Assembly: GCA_934162445.1 (NCBI GenBank)
Contig: CAKPIT010000003.1
Coordinates: forward strand, 136,781-200,780
Length of the DNA stretch: 64,000 bases
Reading direction: 5' to 3'
Source of the DNA: an uncultured Bacilli bacterium
GTDB lineage: Bacteria; Bacillota_I; Bacilli_A; RF39; UBA660
Numbering within the stretch: the stretch's first letter is position 1; each line of letters begins with the position of its first letter. The notes under the pieces were generated by a model. That model did not search any database and was not told the DNA's origin. It saw nothing but the letters and a program-made list of their open reading frames with translations. Position numbers and translations under genes: made by a program. Positions 10,042 through 17,138 of the stretch are shown one piece after another.

Positions 10042-10272
10042 ATGGAAAAGAAAGAAAAAAAATTTGAAGAAAAATTAGACGAATTAGAAAAAATCGTTAA
10101 AGCTCTTGAACAAGGAGATATTGAACTAGATCAAGCTATTAAAAGTTTCACCGAAGCAATAACTCTTGCTAAAGAATGTGATAATGATTTAAAAAAAGCT
10201 GAGAAAGCGCTTGTCAATATTGTTGATGAATCTGGTAATATCAAAGAATTTAAAGATGAGGAAGAAAAATGA
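10042..10272 (+). CDS. xseB: Exodeoxyribonuclease VII small subunit
   Basis: A 76-residue helical-hairpin subunit that assembles on XseA. The family signature FEEKLDELEKIVKALEQGD is followed by the expected second helix (LDQAIKSFTEAI). A strong ribosome site (aaggaggt) precedes it. The stop overlaps the next start in an ATGA arrangement. Confidence 0.95.
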   Translation: MEKKEKKFEEKLDELEKIVKALEQGDIELDQAIKSFTEAITLAKECDNDLKKAEKALVNIVDESGNIKEFKDEEEK

Positions 10273-10523
10273 GAGAAGTAGTTATTCACGGTATATATAA
10301 ACACTTTAAAGGTAACTATTATTTAGTAGAAGATATTGCTAAAGATAGTGAAACTATGAAAGATGTGGTAGTATATCGTCAACTATACGGAAATATGCTT
10401 CTTTTTACAAGAGATGTATCAATGTTTTTAAGTGAAGTTGACCATTTAAAATATCCTGAAATAGATCAAAAATATCGTTTTGAATTAATTGAAAGCAAAG
10501 ATAAAAGTGCTAACCTTAATTAG
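10269..10523 (+). CDS. DUF1653 family protein
   Basis: An 84-residue protein matching DUF1653: YKHFKGNYYLVEDIA near the start, then VVYRQLYGN, and the closing SEVDHLKYPEIDQKYRFE. This small beta-rich domain is widespread in bacteria, and I know of no established biochemical function. The ATGA overlap with xseB indicates coupled translation as the last gene of the nusB operon. The stop lies inside a terminator shared with spoIVB. Confidence 0.88.
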   Translation: MREVVIHGIYKHFKGNYYLVEDIAKDSETMKDVVVYRQLYGNMLLFTRDVSMFLSEVDHLKYPEIDQKYRFELIESKDKSANLN

Positions 10524-10533
10524 CACTTTTTTT
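10503..10533. terminator. Bidirectional terminator (nusB operon / spoIVB)
   Basis: AAAAGTGCTA (10503-10512) pairs with TAGCACTTTT (10521-10530), followed by more T. A-runs and T-runs on both flanks let it serve both convergent genes. Confidence 0.85.
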
Positions 10534-11529
10534 ATCCCCTTCTTCTAACATAGTTGTAATAAATATCCCATAACCCTTTTTCGTATCATTAACAATAACA
10601 TGAGTAACCGCCCCAACTATTTTATTATTCTGAATAATTGGAGAACCACTCATTCCTTGGATAACACCTCCTGTTTCCTTTAAAAGTTCTTTATCCGTTA
10701 TTTCAAATAAAATATTTTTAGTCTTGCTATTATAATTAATATTTAAAATGTTTATCTTATAATCTTTAATCGTACTACCACTAAGAACGGTCTTAATGGT
10801 AGCTTCTCCTTCCTTAATATCCTGTTTATCACCAACTTCTAAAAGATTATCTTCTAATATTTCCTTTGTGTATTTTCCAAATATTCCTGCTAAATCATTG
10901 CTATTTATATTACCATAAACATCATTTTTATCATAAGTTGCATTCTTCTCTCCCGGATTACCACTTTCACTTCGAATGTTATTGAAAACTTCCGCTTTAA
11001 AGATTTTCCCATCTTTAATTTCAAACTTTTCTTTAGTCGTTCGTTCCGTTATTTCATGTCCTAAAGCCCCAAAAATATTAGTTTTCGGATCAATGTAAGT
11101 TAAAGTCCCAACACCGGTTATCTGATCTTTAACATATAACCCAGTTTTACATACCTTATTATCATCACAAATAAGATTTAAAGATAAAACCGAAGACTTA
11201 TTATCTCTCATAATCGTTACCTCTAACAAATTATCATTTATAGCTTCTTTATTGACTACTTCAACCATTTCCTTAATAGATTCTACTTTCTGGTTATTAA
11301 TTTTAATAATTTTATCACCAATTTCAAATCCTGAATCCTTACCAATATACTTGCCATCAACCTCATAAAAACCAACGACTAATATTCCTTTTGAATTCAC
11401 TTCAATTCCAATGGTCTCACCTGATGGAATAATATATTTTGAATAAGCAAAGGAAGTTATGGGTACAATAAGAAAAATAAAAAGAGGAATAAGTATTTGT
11501 AGCTTTATTTTTTTAAAAAATTTCATCAT
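10516..11529 (-). CDS. spoIVB: SpoIVB-like serine peptidase (S55) with PDZ domain
   Basis: In B. subtilis SpoIVB is secreted by the forespore and cleaves SpoIVFA to trigger pro-sigma-K processing. Seen here: N-terminal membrane anchor/signal (about residues 11-28), PDZ domain (about 45-120, with GFEIGDKIIKINNQKV), then the S55 peptidase domain with GVGTLTYIDPKT and the catalytic His in GALGHE (about 158) and the Ser in GMSGSPI (about 292). The ending NDTKKGYGIFI is typical. The length, 338 residues, is shorter than the B. subtilis protein (about 425). ATG 11529 follows AAGGAG by 6 bases. It is not followed by spo0A as it is in Bacillus. Confidence 0.9.
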   Translation of the reverse strand: MMKFFKKIKLQILIPLFIFLIVPITSFAYSKYIIPSGETIGIEVNSKGILVVGFYEVDGKYIGKDSGFEIGDKIIKINNQKVESIKEMVEVVNKEAINDNLLEVTIMRDNKSSVLSLNLICDDNKVCKTGLYVKDQITGVGTLTYIDPKTNIFGALGHEITERTTKEKFEIKDGKIFKAEVFNNIRSESGNPGEKNATYDKNDVYGNINSNDLAGIFGKYTKEILEDNLLEVGDKQDIKEGEATIKTVLSGSTIKDYKINILNINYNSKTKNILFEITDKELLKETGGVIQGMSGSPIIQNNKIVGAVTHVIVNDTKKGYGIFITTMLEEGDKKSAN

Positions 11530-11595
11530 GACCAACTCCTTAAATTGCTACATTAATAGTATTGGTTAAATTTTAAAAAAAACTCATGTTAAATG

Positions 11596-11624
11596 TTACC
11601 AAATTATTAAAACTGTGTTATAAT
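11596..11624 (+). promoter_or_regulatory. Sigma-A-like promoter for the 11651 gene
   Basis: TTACCA (11596-11601), 17 bases, then TATAAT (11619-11624), about 27 bases before the start codon. The -35 box is imperfect. Confidence 0.65.
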
Positions 11625-11650
11625 ATAGAACTTATAAAGGAGTGATTTTC

Positions 11651-11950
11651 TTGAAAGTATGGAGATGTGCAAAATTTTTAAAAAAAGACAAAACAATTGA
11701 TTTAATCAGTAAATCGTATACTAATTATATTTATAAATATGGTCCTGTTAATGATATCGTTAGAAAGTATCATATTGATCCATCAGATATCTATAAACTT
11801 AATCAGTATACTGCTAATCGTATCGCTGGTCTTGTTGTTTTATATTTAGCCAAAGATGAAAAAAGATTAAATGATATCGTTTTAAAATATGGTAATACAT
11901 CCTTAGTTACTGATATTACTCCAGAAATAGAAGGATATATTGATAAATAA
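11651..11950 (+). CDS. Unknown small cytoplasmic protein
   Basis: About 99 residues with probable TTG start at 11651, chosen because AAAGGAG ends 8 bases upstream; the GTG at 11642 overlaps that ribosome site. The protein is basic at the N-terminus (LKVWRCAKFLKKDK) and helical, and contains the segment RKYHIDPSDIYKLNQYTANR, which resembles a helix-turn-helix but is not convincing. It has its own promoter and terminator, so it is a monocistronic gene. No family is recognised. Confidence 0.7.
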   Translation: MKVWRCAKFLKKDKTIDLISKSYTNYIYKYGPVNDIVRKYHIDPSDIYKLNQYTANRIAGLVVLYLAKDEKRLNDIVLKYGNTSLVTDITPEIEGYIDK

Positions 11951-11980
11951 AAAAAGCAATCTTACTACTGATTGCTTTTT
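11951..11980. terminator. Bidirectional terminator
   Basis: AAAAAGCAAT (11951-11960) pairs with ATTGCTTTTT (11971-11980). It ends the 11651 gene and coincides with the stop of the small leftward ORF. Confidence 0.85.
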
Positions 11981-12068
11981 ATATATAGAAAAATAATGTA
12001 CTTAATACACCGGCAACAACTGCTACAAGCATAATAATAGAGATAATTTTTATTGTCTTCTCATTCAT
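11979..12068 (-). CDS. Candidate 29-residue membrane peptide
   Basis: ATG 12068 follows aaggatggtggataac. The product starts with a short charged tip (MNEKTIKI) and is then almost wholly hydrophobic (SIIMLVAVVAGVLSTLFFYI), i.e. a single membrane span. A good promoter lies 23 bases upstream and the stop lies in a terminator, so promoter, ribosome site, ORF and terminator are all present. It resembles in style the tiny one-span proteins common in Firmicutes (for example DUF4044), but I cannot assign a family. Confidence 0.55.
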   Translation of the reverse strand: MNEKTIKIISIIMLVAVVAGVLSTLFFYI

Positions 12069-12090
12069 GTTATCCACCATCCTTGTAATA

Positions 12091-12119
12091 ATTATATATA
12101 AAAAGTCTATATTTGTAAA
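12091..12119 (-). promoter_or_regulatory. Sigma-A promoter for the 29-residue peptide
   Basis: On the minus strand: TTTACA (12119-12114), 17 bases, TATAAT (12096-12091). It matches the consensus closely. Confidence 0.65.
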
Positions 12120-12173
12120 ATGATTTTAGGAAAAAATATGAAAAATATTAATATTCTTTATTAGGTGAAGATA

Positions 12174-12803
12174 ATGGATTTAAAAATACATAAATTAACT
12201 AATAAAGTAAATAATAAACTAAAAGAACAAAAGAAAATCTATCTAATATTAATAATTATTGTATCAATTTCTATATTACTTGGTATTATTTATGCTTTAA
12301 TATTAAATAAAAGTGATGAACTCTTGGTAACTAATAGTCTTAATTCCTTTTTTTATAGTATTAAAACAGGTAATATTGATTATAAAGAGGCTCTTATTAA
12401 TAGTTTAAGTGGTAATATTATTTATAGTAGTTTATTATTTTTATTTGGTATTTCTATCATTGGTTCTTTCTTAATAATTATTTTATTATTCTTTAAAGCT
12501 TTTATCTTTGGGTTTTCATTAGCATCCATCATTAAAACATACCATTTTAAAGGTATTTTAAAGGCCTTATTCTATTTATTTCCCCATAAGTTTATATCTA
12601 TACTACTAACACTCTTTTTAGGTTTCTATGCCCTTTATTTTAGTATAAAACTATTTAATTATCTTTTTAAAAAGAAAGAAATTGATTTAAGAAGTTCTAT
12701 GAAAAGATACTTAAGAGTATATTTAAGTGTTTTAATTATAAATATTATATTAAGTTTCTTTGAAGTCTTTATTACTCCATATCTTATTAAACTAGTAACC
12801 TAA
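12174..12803 (+). CDS. spoIIM: Stage II sporulation protein M-like membrane protein
   Basis: SpoIIM works with SpoIID and SpoIIP in peptidoglycan remodelling during engulfment. The protein (about 209 residues) has a cytoplasmic N-terminus, a first span (about 24-44), an external loop, and several later spans including the family core FLFGISIIGSFLIIILLFFK, then FPHKFISILLTLFLG. Start ATG 12174 is 8 bases after AGGTG; an in-frame GTG at 12165 overlaps that site. In B. subtilis spoIIM lies close to xerD and deoB; here those genes are about 3 kb away, so partial synteny supports the call. Confidence 0.82.
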   Translation: MDLKIHKLTNKVNNKLKEQKKIYLILIIIVSISILLGIIYALILNKSDELLVTNSLNSFFYSIKTGNIDYKEALINSLSGNIIYSSLLFLFGISIIGSFLIIILLFFKAFIFGFSLASIIKTYHFKGILKALFYLFPHKFISILLTLFLGFYALYFSIKLFNYLFKKKEIDLRSSMKRYLRVYLSVLIINIILSFFEVFITPYLIKLVT

Positions 12804-12860
12804 TATTTTACTTCTTTTAAAAAATATAGTATAATTAGCATTAAAAAGAGGTGAAGTGAA

Positions 12861-13967
12861 GTGGAGAAGGTAGTTGTTGGAATGAGTGGTGGTGTTGATT
12901 CATCAGTAGCAGCGATTCTTTTAAAAGAGCAAGGCTATGACGTAATAGGCCTTTTCATGCGTAATTGGGATAGTTCTATTAATAACGACTATTTAGGCAA
13001 TCCTAATTTAAATAATAATATATGTCCTCAAGAACAAGATTATAATGATGCTAAAAGTGTTTGTGATAAACTAGGAATACCTTTAAAACGGGTTGATTTT
13101 ATTAAAGAATATTGGGACGATGTCTTTACTTACTTTTTAGATGAATTAAAAAAAGGACGTACCCCTAATCCTGATATCATGTGTAATAAATATATTAAAT
13201 TTTCTAAATTCAGTGAAGAAGCTAAAAAACTTGGGGCCAAATATATTGCCACTGGTCACTATGCTAAAATTGAAAATGGTCGTCTTATGCGTAGTCATGA
13301 ACAAAATAAAGATCAAACTTACTTTTTATCACAAGTATCTAAAGATCAACTTAAAAATGTTCTTTTCCCATTAGGAGACATAGAAACCAAAAAAGAAGTT
13401 AGAGAAATTGCTAAAAAATACGGTCTTTCAACAGCTACTAAAAAAGACTCCACCGGTATTTGTTTTATTGGTGAAAGAAACTTTAGAGATTTTTTAAAAA
13501 ATTATTTACCCAATCAAAAAGGAAAAATTGTTAATATTGAAACCAAAGAAGTATTAGGAGAACACATTGGATTAATGTATTACACGGTTGGTCAAAGAAA
13601 AGGCTTAAATATTGGTGGTACCACCGACCGTTTATTCGTCGTTGGTAAAGACTTAGAAAATAATATTTTATATGTTGCCCTTGGCGATGATAATCCTTAT
13701 TTATACTCTGATAGTTGTATTATTGAAAGTGTTAATTTTAACTGTGATGAACGTCCTACCAAGTGCACTGCTAAATTTAGATATCGTGCGAGTGATAGCA
13801 AGGTTGAACTAACATATTTAGATAATAATGAAATTCTTGTTAAATACAACAATTTAAAAGCCATAACTCCGGGCCAAGCTTGTGTTTTTTATGATAATGA
13901 ATACTGTCTAGGTGGTGGTTTTATTAAAGAAGTACGAAAAAATGGCCAAAAATTATGGTATTTATAA
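12861..13967 (+). CDS. mnmA: tRNA-specific 2-thiouridylase MnmA
   Basis: Adds the 2-thio group to U34 of tRNA-Lys/Glu/Gln. The PP-loop GMSGGVDSS is at residues 7-15. The first catalytic cysteine lies in NPDIMCNKYIKF and the second in STGICFIGERNFRDF, with GHYAK between. The C-terminal beta-barrel domain (TPGQACVFYDNEYCLGGGFI) is complete at 368 residues. The start is GTG, after aaagaggtgaag. It is probably monocistronic, between spoIIM and the HTH gene. The relevant substrates tRNA-Glu and tRNA-Gln are encoded elsewhere in this window. Confidence 0.96.
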   Translation: MEKVVVGMSGGVDSSVAAILLKEQGYDVIGLFMRNWDSSINNDYLGNPNLNNNICPQEQDYNDAKSVCDKLGIPLKRVDFIKEYWDDVFTYFLDELKKGRTPNPDIMCNKYIKFSKFSEEAKKLGAKYIATGHYAKIENGRLMRSHEQNKDQTYFLSQVSKDQLKNVLFPLGDIETKKEVREIAKKYGLSTATKKDSTGICFIGERNFRDFLKNYLPNQKGKIVNIETKEVLGEHIGLMYYTVGQRKGLNIGGTTDRLFVVGKDLENNILYVALGDDNPYLYSDSCIIESVNFNCDERPTKCTAKFRYRASDSKVELTYLDNNEILVKYNNLKAITPGQACVFYDNEYCLGGGFIKEVRKNGQKLWYL

Positions 13968-13976
13968 GACTAAATT

Positions 13977-13992
13977 TGTAAACCAATTTACA
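13977..13992. promoter_or_regulatory. Palindromic operator candidate upstream of HTH gene
   Basis: The perfect inverted repeat TGTAAA-CCAA-TTTACA lies just upstream of the -35 box of the HTH gene. Its position suggests binding by a dimeric regulator, possibly the product itself; that is inference. Confidence 0.45.
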
Positions 13993-14002
13993 TATTTTTA
14001 GC

Positions 14003-14031
14003 TTGACTATTCTTGTAAAAATAAGTAAAAT
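14003..14031 (+). promoter_or_regulatory. Sigma-A promoter for the HTH gene
   Basis: TTGACT (14003-14008), 17-base spacer, TAAAAT (14026-14031). The spacer and -10 contain TTGTAAAAATAAGTAAAAT, closely matching a stretch after the gene at 14831. Confidence 0.7.
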
Positions 14032-14048
14032 GAGTATAGGAGGAAATC

Positions 14049-14816
14049 ATGAAAAATATTAACGAATTATTAGTAGAACTTGGAATATCAAAAGTAAGAT
14101 TAGCTAAATATTTAGGAGTATCAAGACAAATGCTATATAATTATTTAGCTTTAGATAAATTATCAGCATGGCCTAAAGAAAAAGCCATCAAATTATTAGC
14201 TTTATTAAATGTTGATAGCGAAGATAAAATTAGTGAAATAAAAATAACTAACGATTATATAATAGATGTAGAATCAAGACTTAACGAAGGTGTTAAAGAT
14301 TCATCAAATAGGGAAGTATTAGCCGATTTAAAATGTTTTAACAAAAAAGAACAAGAATTACTTGCCGATATTATTAATTTATTAAAAGAAAAACTTATTG
14401 AAGATAAAACAAAAGAAACCTATAATACCTATACATATTTATATCATTACCTACAATCAATGGAAACTGCTGATGAATTAAGATATATTTTAGGATATAT
14501 GTCTAAGTCAATGGGCTTTACTGATCCAATGGAATTTGTTTTCGATAAAGATAGACAATTTGTCTTTGAAAGTATTCTCTTTTCAGCTATGACCCTATAT
14601 CATAGTGGCGGAGCATCAAAAAATAAAATTGCCGAAACCCACAAACGTTTCGTTCAAGATATCGAACAAAAAAATGAAGAGAAACTAAGTAGAACTCAAG
14701 AATTGAACACTGCTAAAGTACAAGCTTTAAGAGAACTTGGATACAACGAAATAAATGAAGTAAATGCCAAAGAAGTTCTTGAAAAAATTGCCGAAATACA
14801 ATCACGTAAAGTTTAA
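14049..14816 (+). CDS. HTH DNA-binding protein with helical C-terminal region
   Basis: The 255-residue protein has an N-terminal XRE/Cro-like helix-turn-helix (about residues 4-35, core SKVRLAKYLGVSRQMLYNYL). The rest is all-helical and charged (about 80-255), with predicted coiled-coil character in the last 60 residues (RFVQDIEQKNEEKLSRTQEL). A promoter, a palindrome and aggagg upstream and a terminator downstream make it a single-gene unit. It is likely a transcriptional regulator or nucleoid-associated protein. The C-terminal part matches no family I know. Confidence 0.8.
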   Translation: MKNINELLVELGISKVRLAKYLGVSRQMLYNYLALDKLSAWPKEKAIKLLALLNVDSEDKISEIKITNDYIIDVESRLNEGVKDSSNREVLADLKCFNKKEQELLADIINLLKEKLIEDKTKETYNTYTYLYHYLQSMETADELRYILGYMSKSMGFTDPMEFVFDKDRQFVFESILFSAMTLYHSGGASKNKIAETHKRFVQDIEQKNEEKLSRTQELNTAKVQALRELGYNEINEVNAKEVLEKIAEIQSRKV

Positions 14817-14850
14817 AATAAAAATTTTTATTGTAAAAATGTGTAAAATA

Positions 14851-14885
14851 AAGAGAAGGGGAGGAGTACCTTTCTTTTTTCTTTT
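14851..14885 (+). terminator. Terminator after the HTH gene
   Basis: A GAAGG-type arm pairs with CCTTTC around an AGGAGTA loop, followed by a long pyrimidine/T-rich run (14871-14885). Confidence 0.55.
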
Positions 14886-15128
14886 GGTATAATCATAATA
14901 ATAGGAGTAAATAATATATATTTGAAGAAGAAATTTATGACTAATAAAGGTTTCAAAAAAAATTGCGTAGCCATTGACTTTTTTATTTAATATTAATGCT
15001 TATTACTGGCAACTAAGAAAACGTTTTCCTAGGGGTTTGCTGCCAATGAAGCAAAAAAATGTAAATATTAAAATTTTTATTATTTATTTATGTTTATTTA
15101 TGATAAAATTTTAATGAGGTGTTATATA
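14886..15128. other. Intergenic region with extended -10 promoter and unexplained hairpin
   Basis: An extended -10 (TGGTATAAT, TATAAT at 14888-14893) reads rightward, followed by aggag at 14903 and a 22-codon frame I do not trust. At 15008-15044 GGCA/TGCC closes a structure whose inner arms (CTAAGAAAA and TTTTCCTAG) pair across CG. No T run follows it. The region could be a short RNA or a leader for the 46-residue ORF. It matches no riboswitch class I know. Confidence 0.4.
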
Positions 15129-15269
15129 ATGGAATATATAATTTTTCCTGTGTTGATTGCTATTGTTATAGTTAATATTATTCATAAGATAGATATATAT
15201 AAACAAGCAAAATGGGAATTAAAAGTAGAAGAACAAAAAAAGAAAATTTTAAAAAATAAAAGCAAGTAA
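15129..15269 (+). CDS. Candidate 46-residue membrane-anchored peptide
   Basis: ATG 15129 follows gaggtg. The product has a hydrophobic N-terminal span (about residues 2-18, EYIIFPVLIAIVIVNII) and a Lys/Glu-rich cytoplasmic tail. A terminator (15263-15283) overlaps the stop, which supports a real transcript. The tail composition suggests a short coiled coil. No family is recognised. Confidence 0.55.
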   Translation: MEYIIFPVLIAIVIVNIIHKIDIYKQAKWELKVEEQKKKILKNKSK

Positions 15270-15283
15270 AAAAACTTGTTTTT
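15263..15283 (+). terminator. Terminator after 46-residue ORF
   Basis: CAAGT pairs with ACTTG across an A-rich loop, followed by TTTTTG. The stem is short but well placed. Confidence 0.55.
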
Positions 15284-15638
15284 GTTGGCAAATATGTTAA
15301 TTTATAAGTAGAAAAGAAAATTCATTCTTAAGGGTTAGTATTTATATTATTGAAAATAATTGATAATATATTAGTTAACATAATATCTATTATGGGAAGT
15401 TATAAATTAATGATTTTTAGGTTAATAATTATAAAGATTTACTTATAAAATATTCAACCAATATTTAGATAATTTTTTATTTTCAAATATATTTATAATT
15501 AAATTAACAAATTATCCTCTACTAATATATTTATTTGTATATATCTATATATCACTAATCTTATAACAATAATATATATATATTACATTTAATTATTATT
15601 TATTTTATCTTTATATATATTATTTCCCATCTAATACT
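15284..15638. other. Extremely AT-rich spacer without genes
   Basis: About 355 bases of almost pure A/T with no reading frame of useful length, no tRNA-like structure and no clear terminator. Short TATATA runs are dense (15530-15625). It could be a protein-binding or easily melted region, but nothing specific is seen. Confidence 0.5.
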
Positions 15639-15680
15639 ACTTCCTCCTCTTCTATTAAGCAAAATAGTAGTAGGGGAAGT
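15639..15680 (+). other. Imperfect 18-bp hairpin upstream of DUF1540 gene
   Basis: The arm at 15639-15656 (ACTTCCTCCTCTTCTATT) pairs with 15663-15680 (AATAGTAGTAGGGGAAGT) with three mismatches and a six-base loop. It has no T run, so it is a leader structure or protein site, not a terminator. Confidence 0.4.
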
Positions 15681-15747
15681 GAATATTAAAAATAGGGCGT
15701 ATAAATCGTTATTCTATGGACATAATGTAAAAGGAGGAGAAATATTA

Positions 15748-15930
15748 ATGAAAAAGAAACAAAACATTAAATGTAACGTTAAAAGTTGCAAACATAATTG
15801 TAATAATCAAGAATGTGACTTAGACCAAATTAAAGTTGAAAGCAATTGTGATTGTCCAAATGATGAAGTTAAAGATCAAGAAGAAACTAATTGTTCTAGC
15901 TTCGAAGAAGACAAAAAAGAAGAAAACTAG
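15748..15930 (+). CDS. DUF1540 cysteine-rich protein
   Basis: A 60-residue protein with the DUF1540 pattern: IKCNVKSCKHNCNNQECDLDQIKV in form (cysteines at about 9, 14, 18 and 23), then a second group NCDC and a final NCSS before an acidic tail (FEEDKKEEN). The spacing suggests metal binding; the family's function is not established. ATG 15748 is preferred to the upstream in-frame GTG at 15679 because aaaggagg lies just before it and homology begins there. It has its own terminator. Confidence 0.82.
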   Translation: MKKKQNIKCNVKSCKHNCNNQECDLDQIKVESNCDCPNDEVKDQEETNCSSFEEDKKEEN

Positions 15931-15952
15931 TAATATACTTACTAGTTTTTTT
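15924..15952. terminator. Terminator after DUF1540 gene
   Basis: AACTAGTAA pairs with TTACTAGTT, followed by a T run. The A run on the other flank may let it also end deoB transcripts. Confidence 0.85.
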
Positions 15953-15967
15953 ACCTCTTCCCCTTCT

Positions 15968-17137
15968 CTACTCAAGTTCATTTAAAATGCTAGTACCAAC
16001 CATTGGCGCATCAAGATCAAAATTATCCGCAATTGTCGCCCCAATTACTGCTAAAGTATCTTGAATTTCTAGTCTCTTAGGATCTTTAAAACTCCTACTA
16101 TAAAAGATTAATGGTATATTTTCCCTTGTATGATCATTACCTTTAAAAGTTGGATCATTCCCATGATCAGCAGTAATTATCAATAAATCATCCATGTTTA
16201 ATTTATTAAGGATTAACGGAATTTCTACATCAAATTCCTCAATGCTTCTAGCATAACCATTAGCATCCCTTAAATGGCCATATAAACTATCAAAATCACA
16301 TAAATTAACCATACATAGTCCTGTAAACTTCTTATCCATAATATTAGTTAATTTATTAATTGCTTCTGTATTAGAAGTAGCCTTTAAACTCTTATTTATT
16401 TCTTCTTTTCTAAAGATATCATTAATCTTACCAATCGCAATCACATTATAGTTATTATCATTTAATTGCTCTAAAACCATACTCTTAGGAGCTTTAACCG
16501 GATAATCTTTTCTCCCACTATTATCTAACTTAAATTTATTATTACTTCCTGTAAAAGGTCTTGCAATAACCCGTGCTACTAAATACTTTTCATCAAGTGT
16601 TAACTGTCTGACTTTTTCACAATAACTATATAATAATTCCGGGCTAATAACATCTTCATGGGCTGCAATTTGTAAATCAGAATCTGCTGATGTATAAACT
16701 ATTAATGATCCATAATTAAGTTGCCTTTCTCCTAATTCTTTAACAATAGAATTATCATTGCTACATTTATTACCAATAACTCTTCTTCCCGTAACTTTTT
16801 CAATTTCATCAATTAACTCAATTGGGAATCCATTTTCATTATAAGTTTTAAACGGAATATTAGAAGTAATTCCCATCATTTCATAGTGGCCTTGCAATGT
16901 ATCCTTTCCACTATTATTAGGTCTTGCAATTGTATAATAAGCCTCAACATTATTATTTTCATCCATATTTATAGTATTTAAAAAACCAATTTTCGCAAGG
17001 TTAGGCACAAACAAATCACATTGTTCCTTAATATGCCCCAGTGTATTAGCCCCACTATCACCATAATTAATAGCATCCGGTGCTTCCCCTACTCCAAGGG
17101 AATCTAATACCATTAAGAATATTCTTTTAAATTTCAT
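15968..17137 (-). CDS. deoB: Phosphopentomutase
   Basis: Interconverts ribose/deoxyribose 1- and 5-phosphates in nucleoside salvage. It belongs to the alkaline phosphatase superfamily: the N-terminus has the metal site and phospho-acceptor region (FLMVLDSLGVGEAPDA, then GDSGANTLGHI), and the C-terminus supplies ITADHGNDPTFKGNDHTREN. The 389-residue length is normal. It lies one base downstream of xerD, so the two form an operon as in B. subtilis (ripX-drm), although the usual punA does not follow. Confidence 0.96.
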   Translation of the reverse strand: MKFKRIFLMVLDSLGVGEAPDAINYGDSGANTLGHIKEQCDLFVPNLAKIGFLNTINMDENNNVEAYYTIARPNNSGKDTLQGHYEMMGITSNIPFKTYNENGFPIELIDEIEKVTGRRVIGNKCSNDNSIVKELGERQLNYGSLIVYTSADSDLQIAAHEDVISPELLYSYCEKVRQLTLDEKYLVARVIARPFTGSNNKFKLDNSGRKDYPVKAPKSMVLEQLNDNNYNVIAIGKINDIFRKEEINKSLKATSNTEAINKLTNIMDKKFTGLCMVNLCDFDSLYGHLRDANGYARSIEEFDVEIPLILNKLNMDDLLIITADHGNDPTFKGNDHTRENIPLIFYSRSFKDPKRLEIQDTLAVIGATIADNFDLDAPMVGTSILNELE

Positions 17138-17138
17138 T

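Noticed and set aside
11530..11600. Sigma-G/F promoter for spoIVB (AATACTA with a TGAGT 18 bases upstream)
   Set aside because: The -10 half is plausible but the -35 is poor; not distinguishable from AT-rich background.
14922..14990. 22-codon ORF after the extended -10 promoter
   Set aside because: The ribosome site lies 14 bases from the TTG start, too far, and the sequence lacks protein-like character.
15720..15730. Sigma-K-like -10 (CATAATGTA) before the DUF1540 gene
   Set aside because: It would place the transcript start inside the ribosome site, and no -35 AC element stands out.
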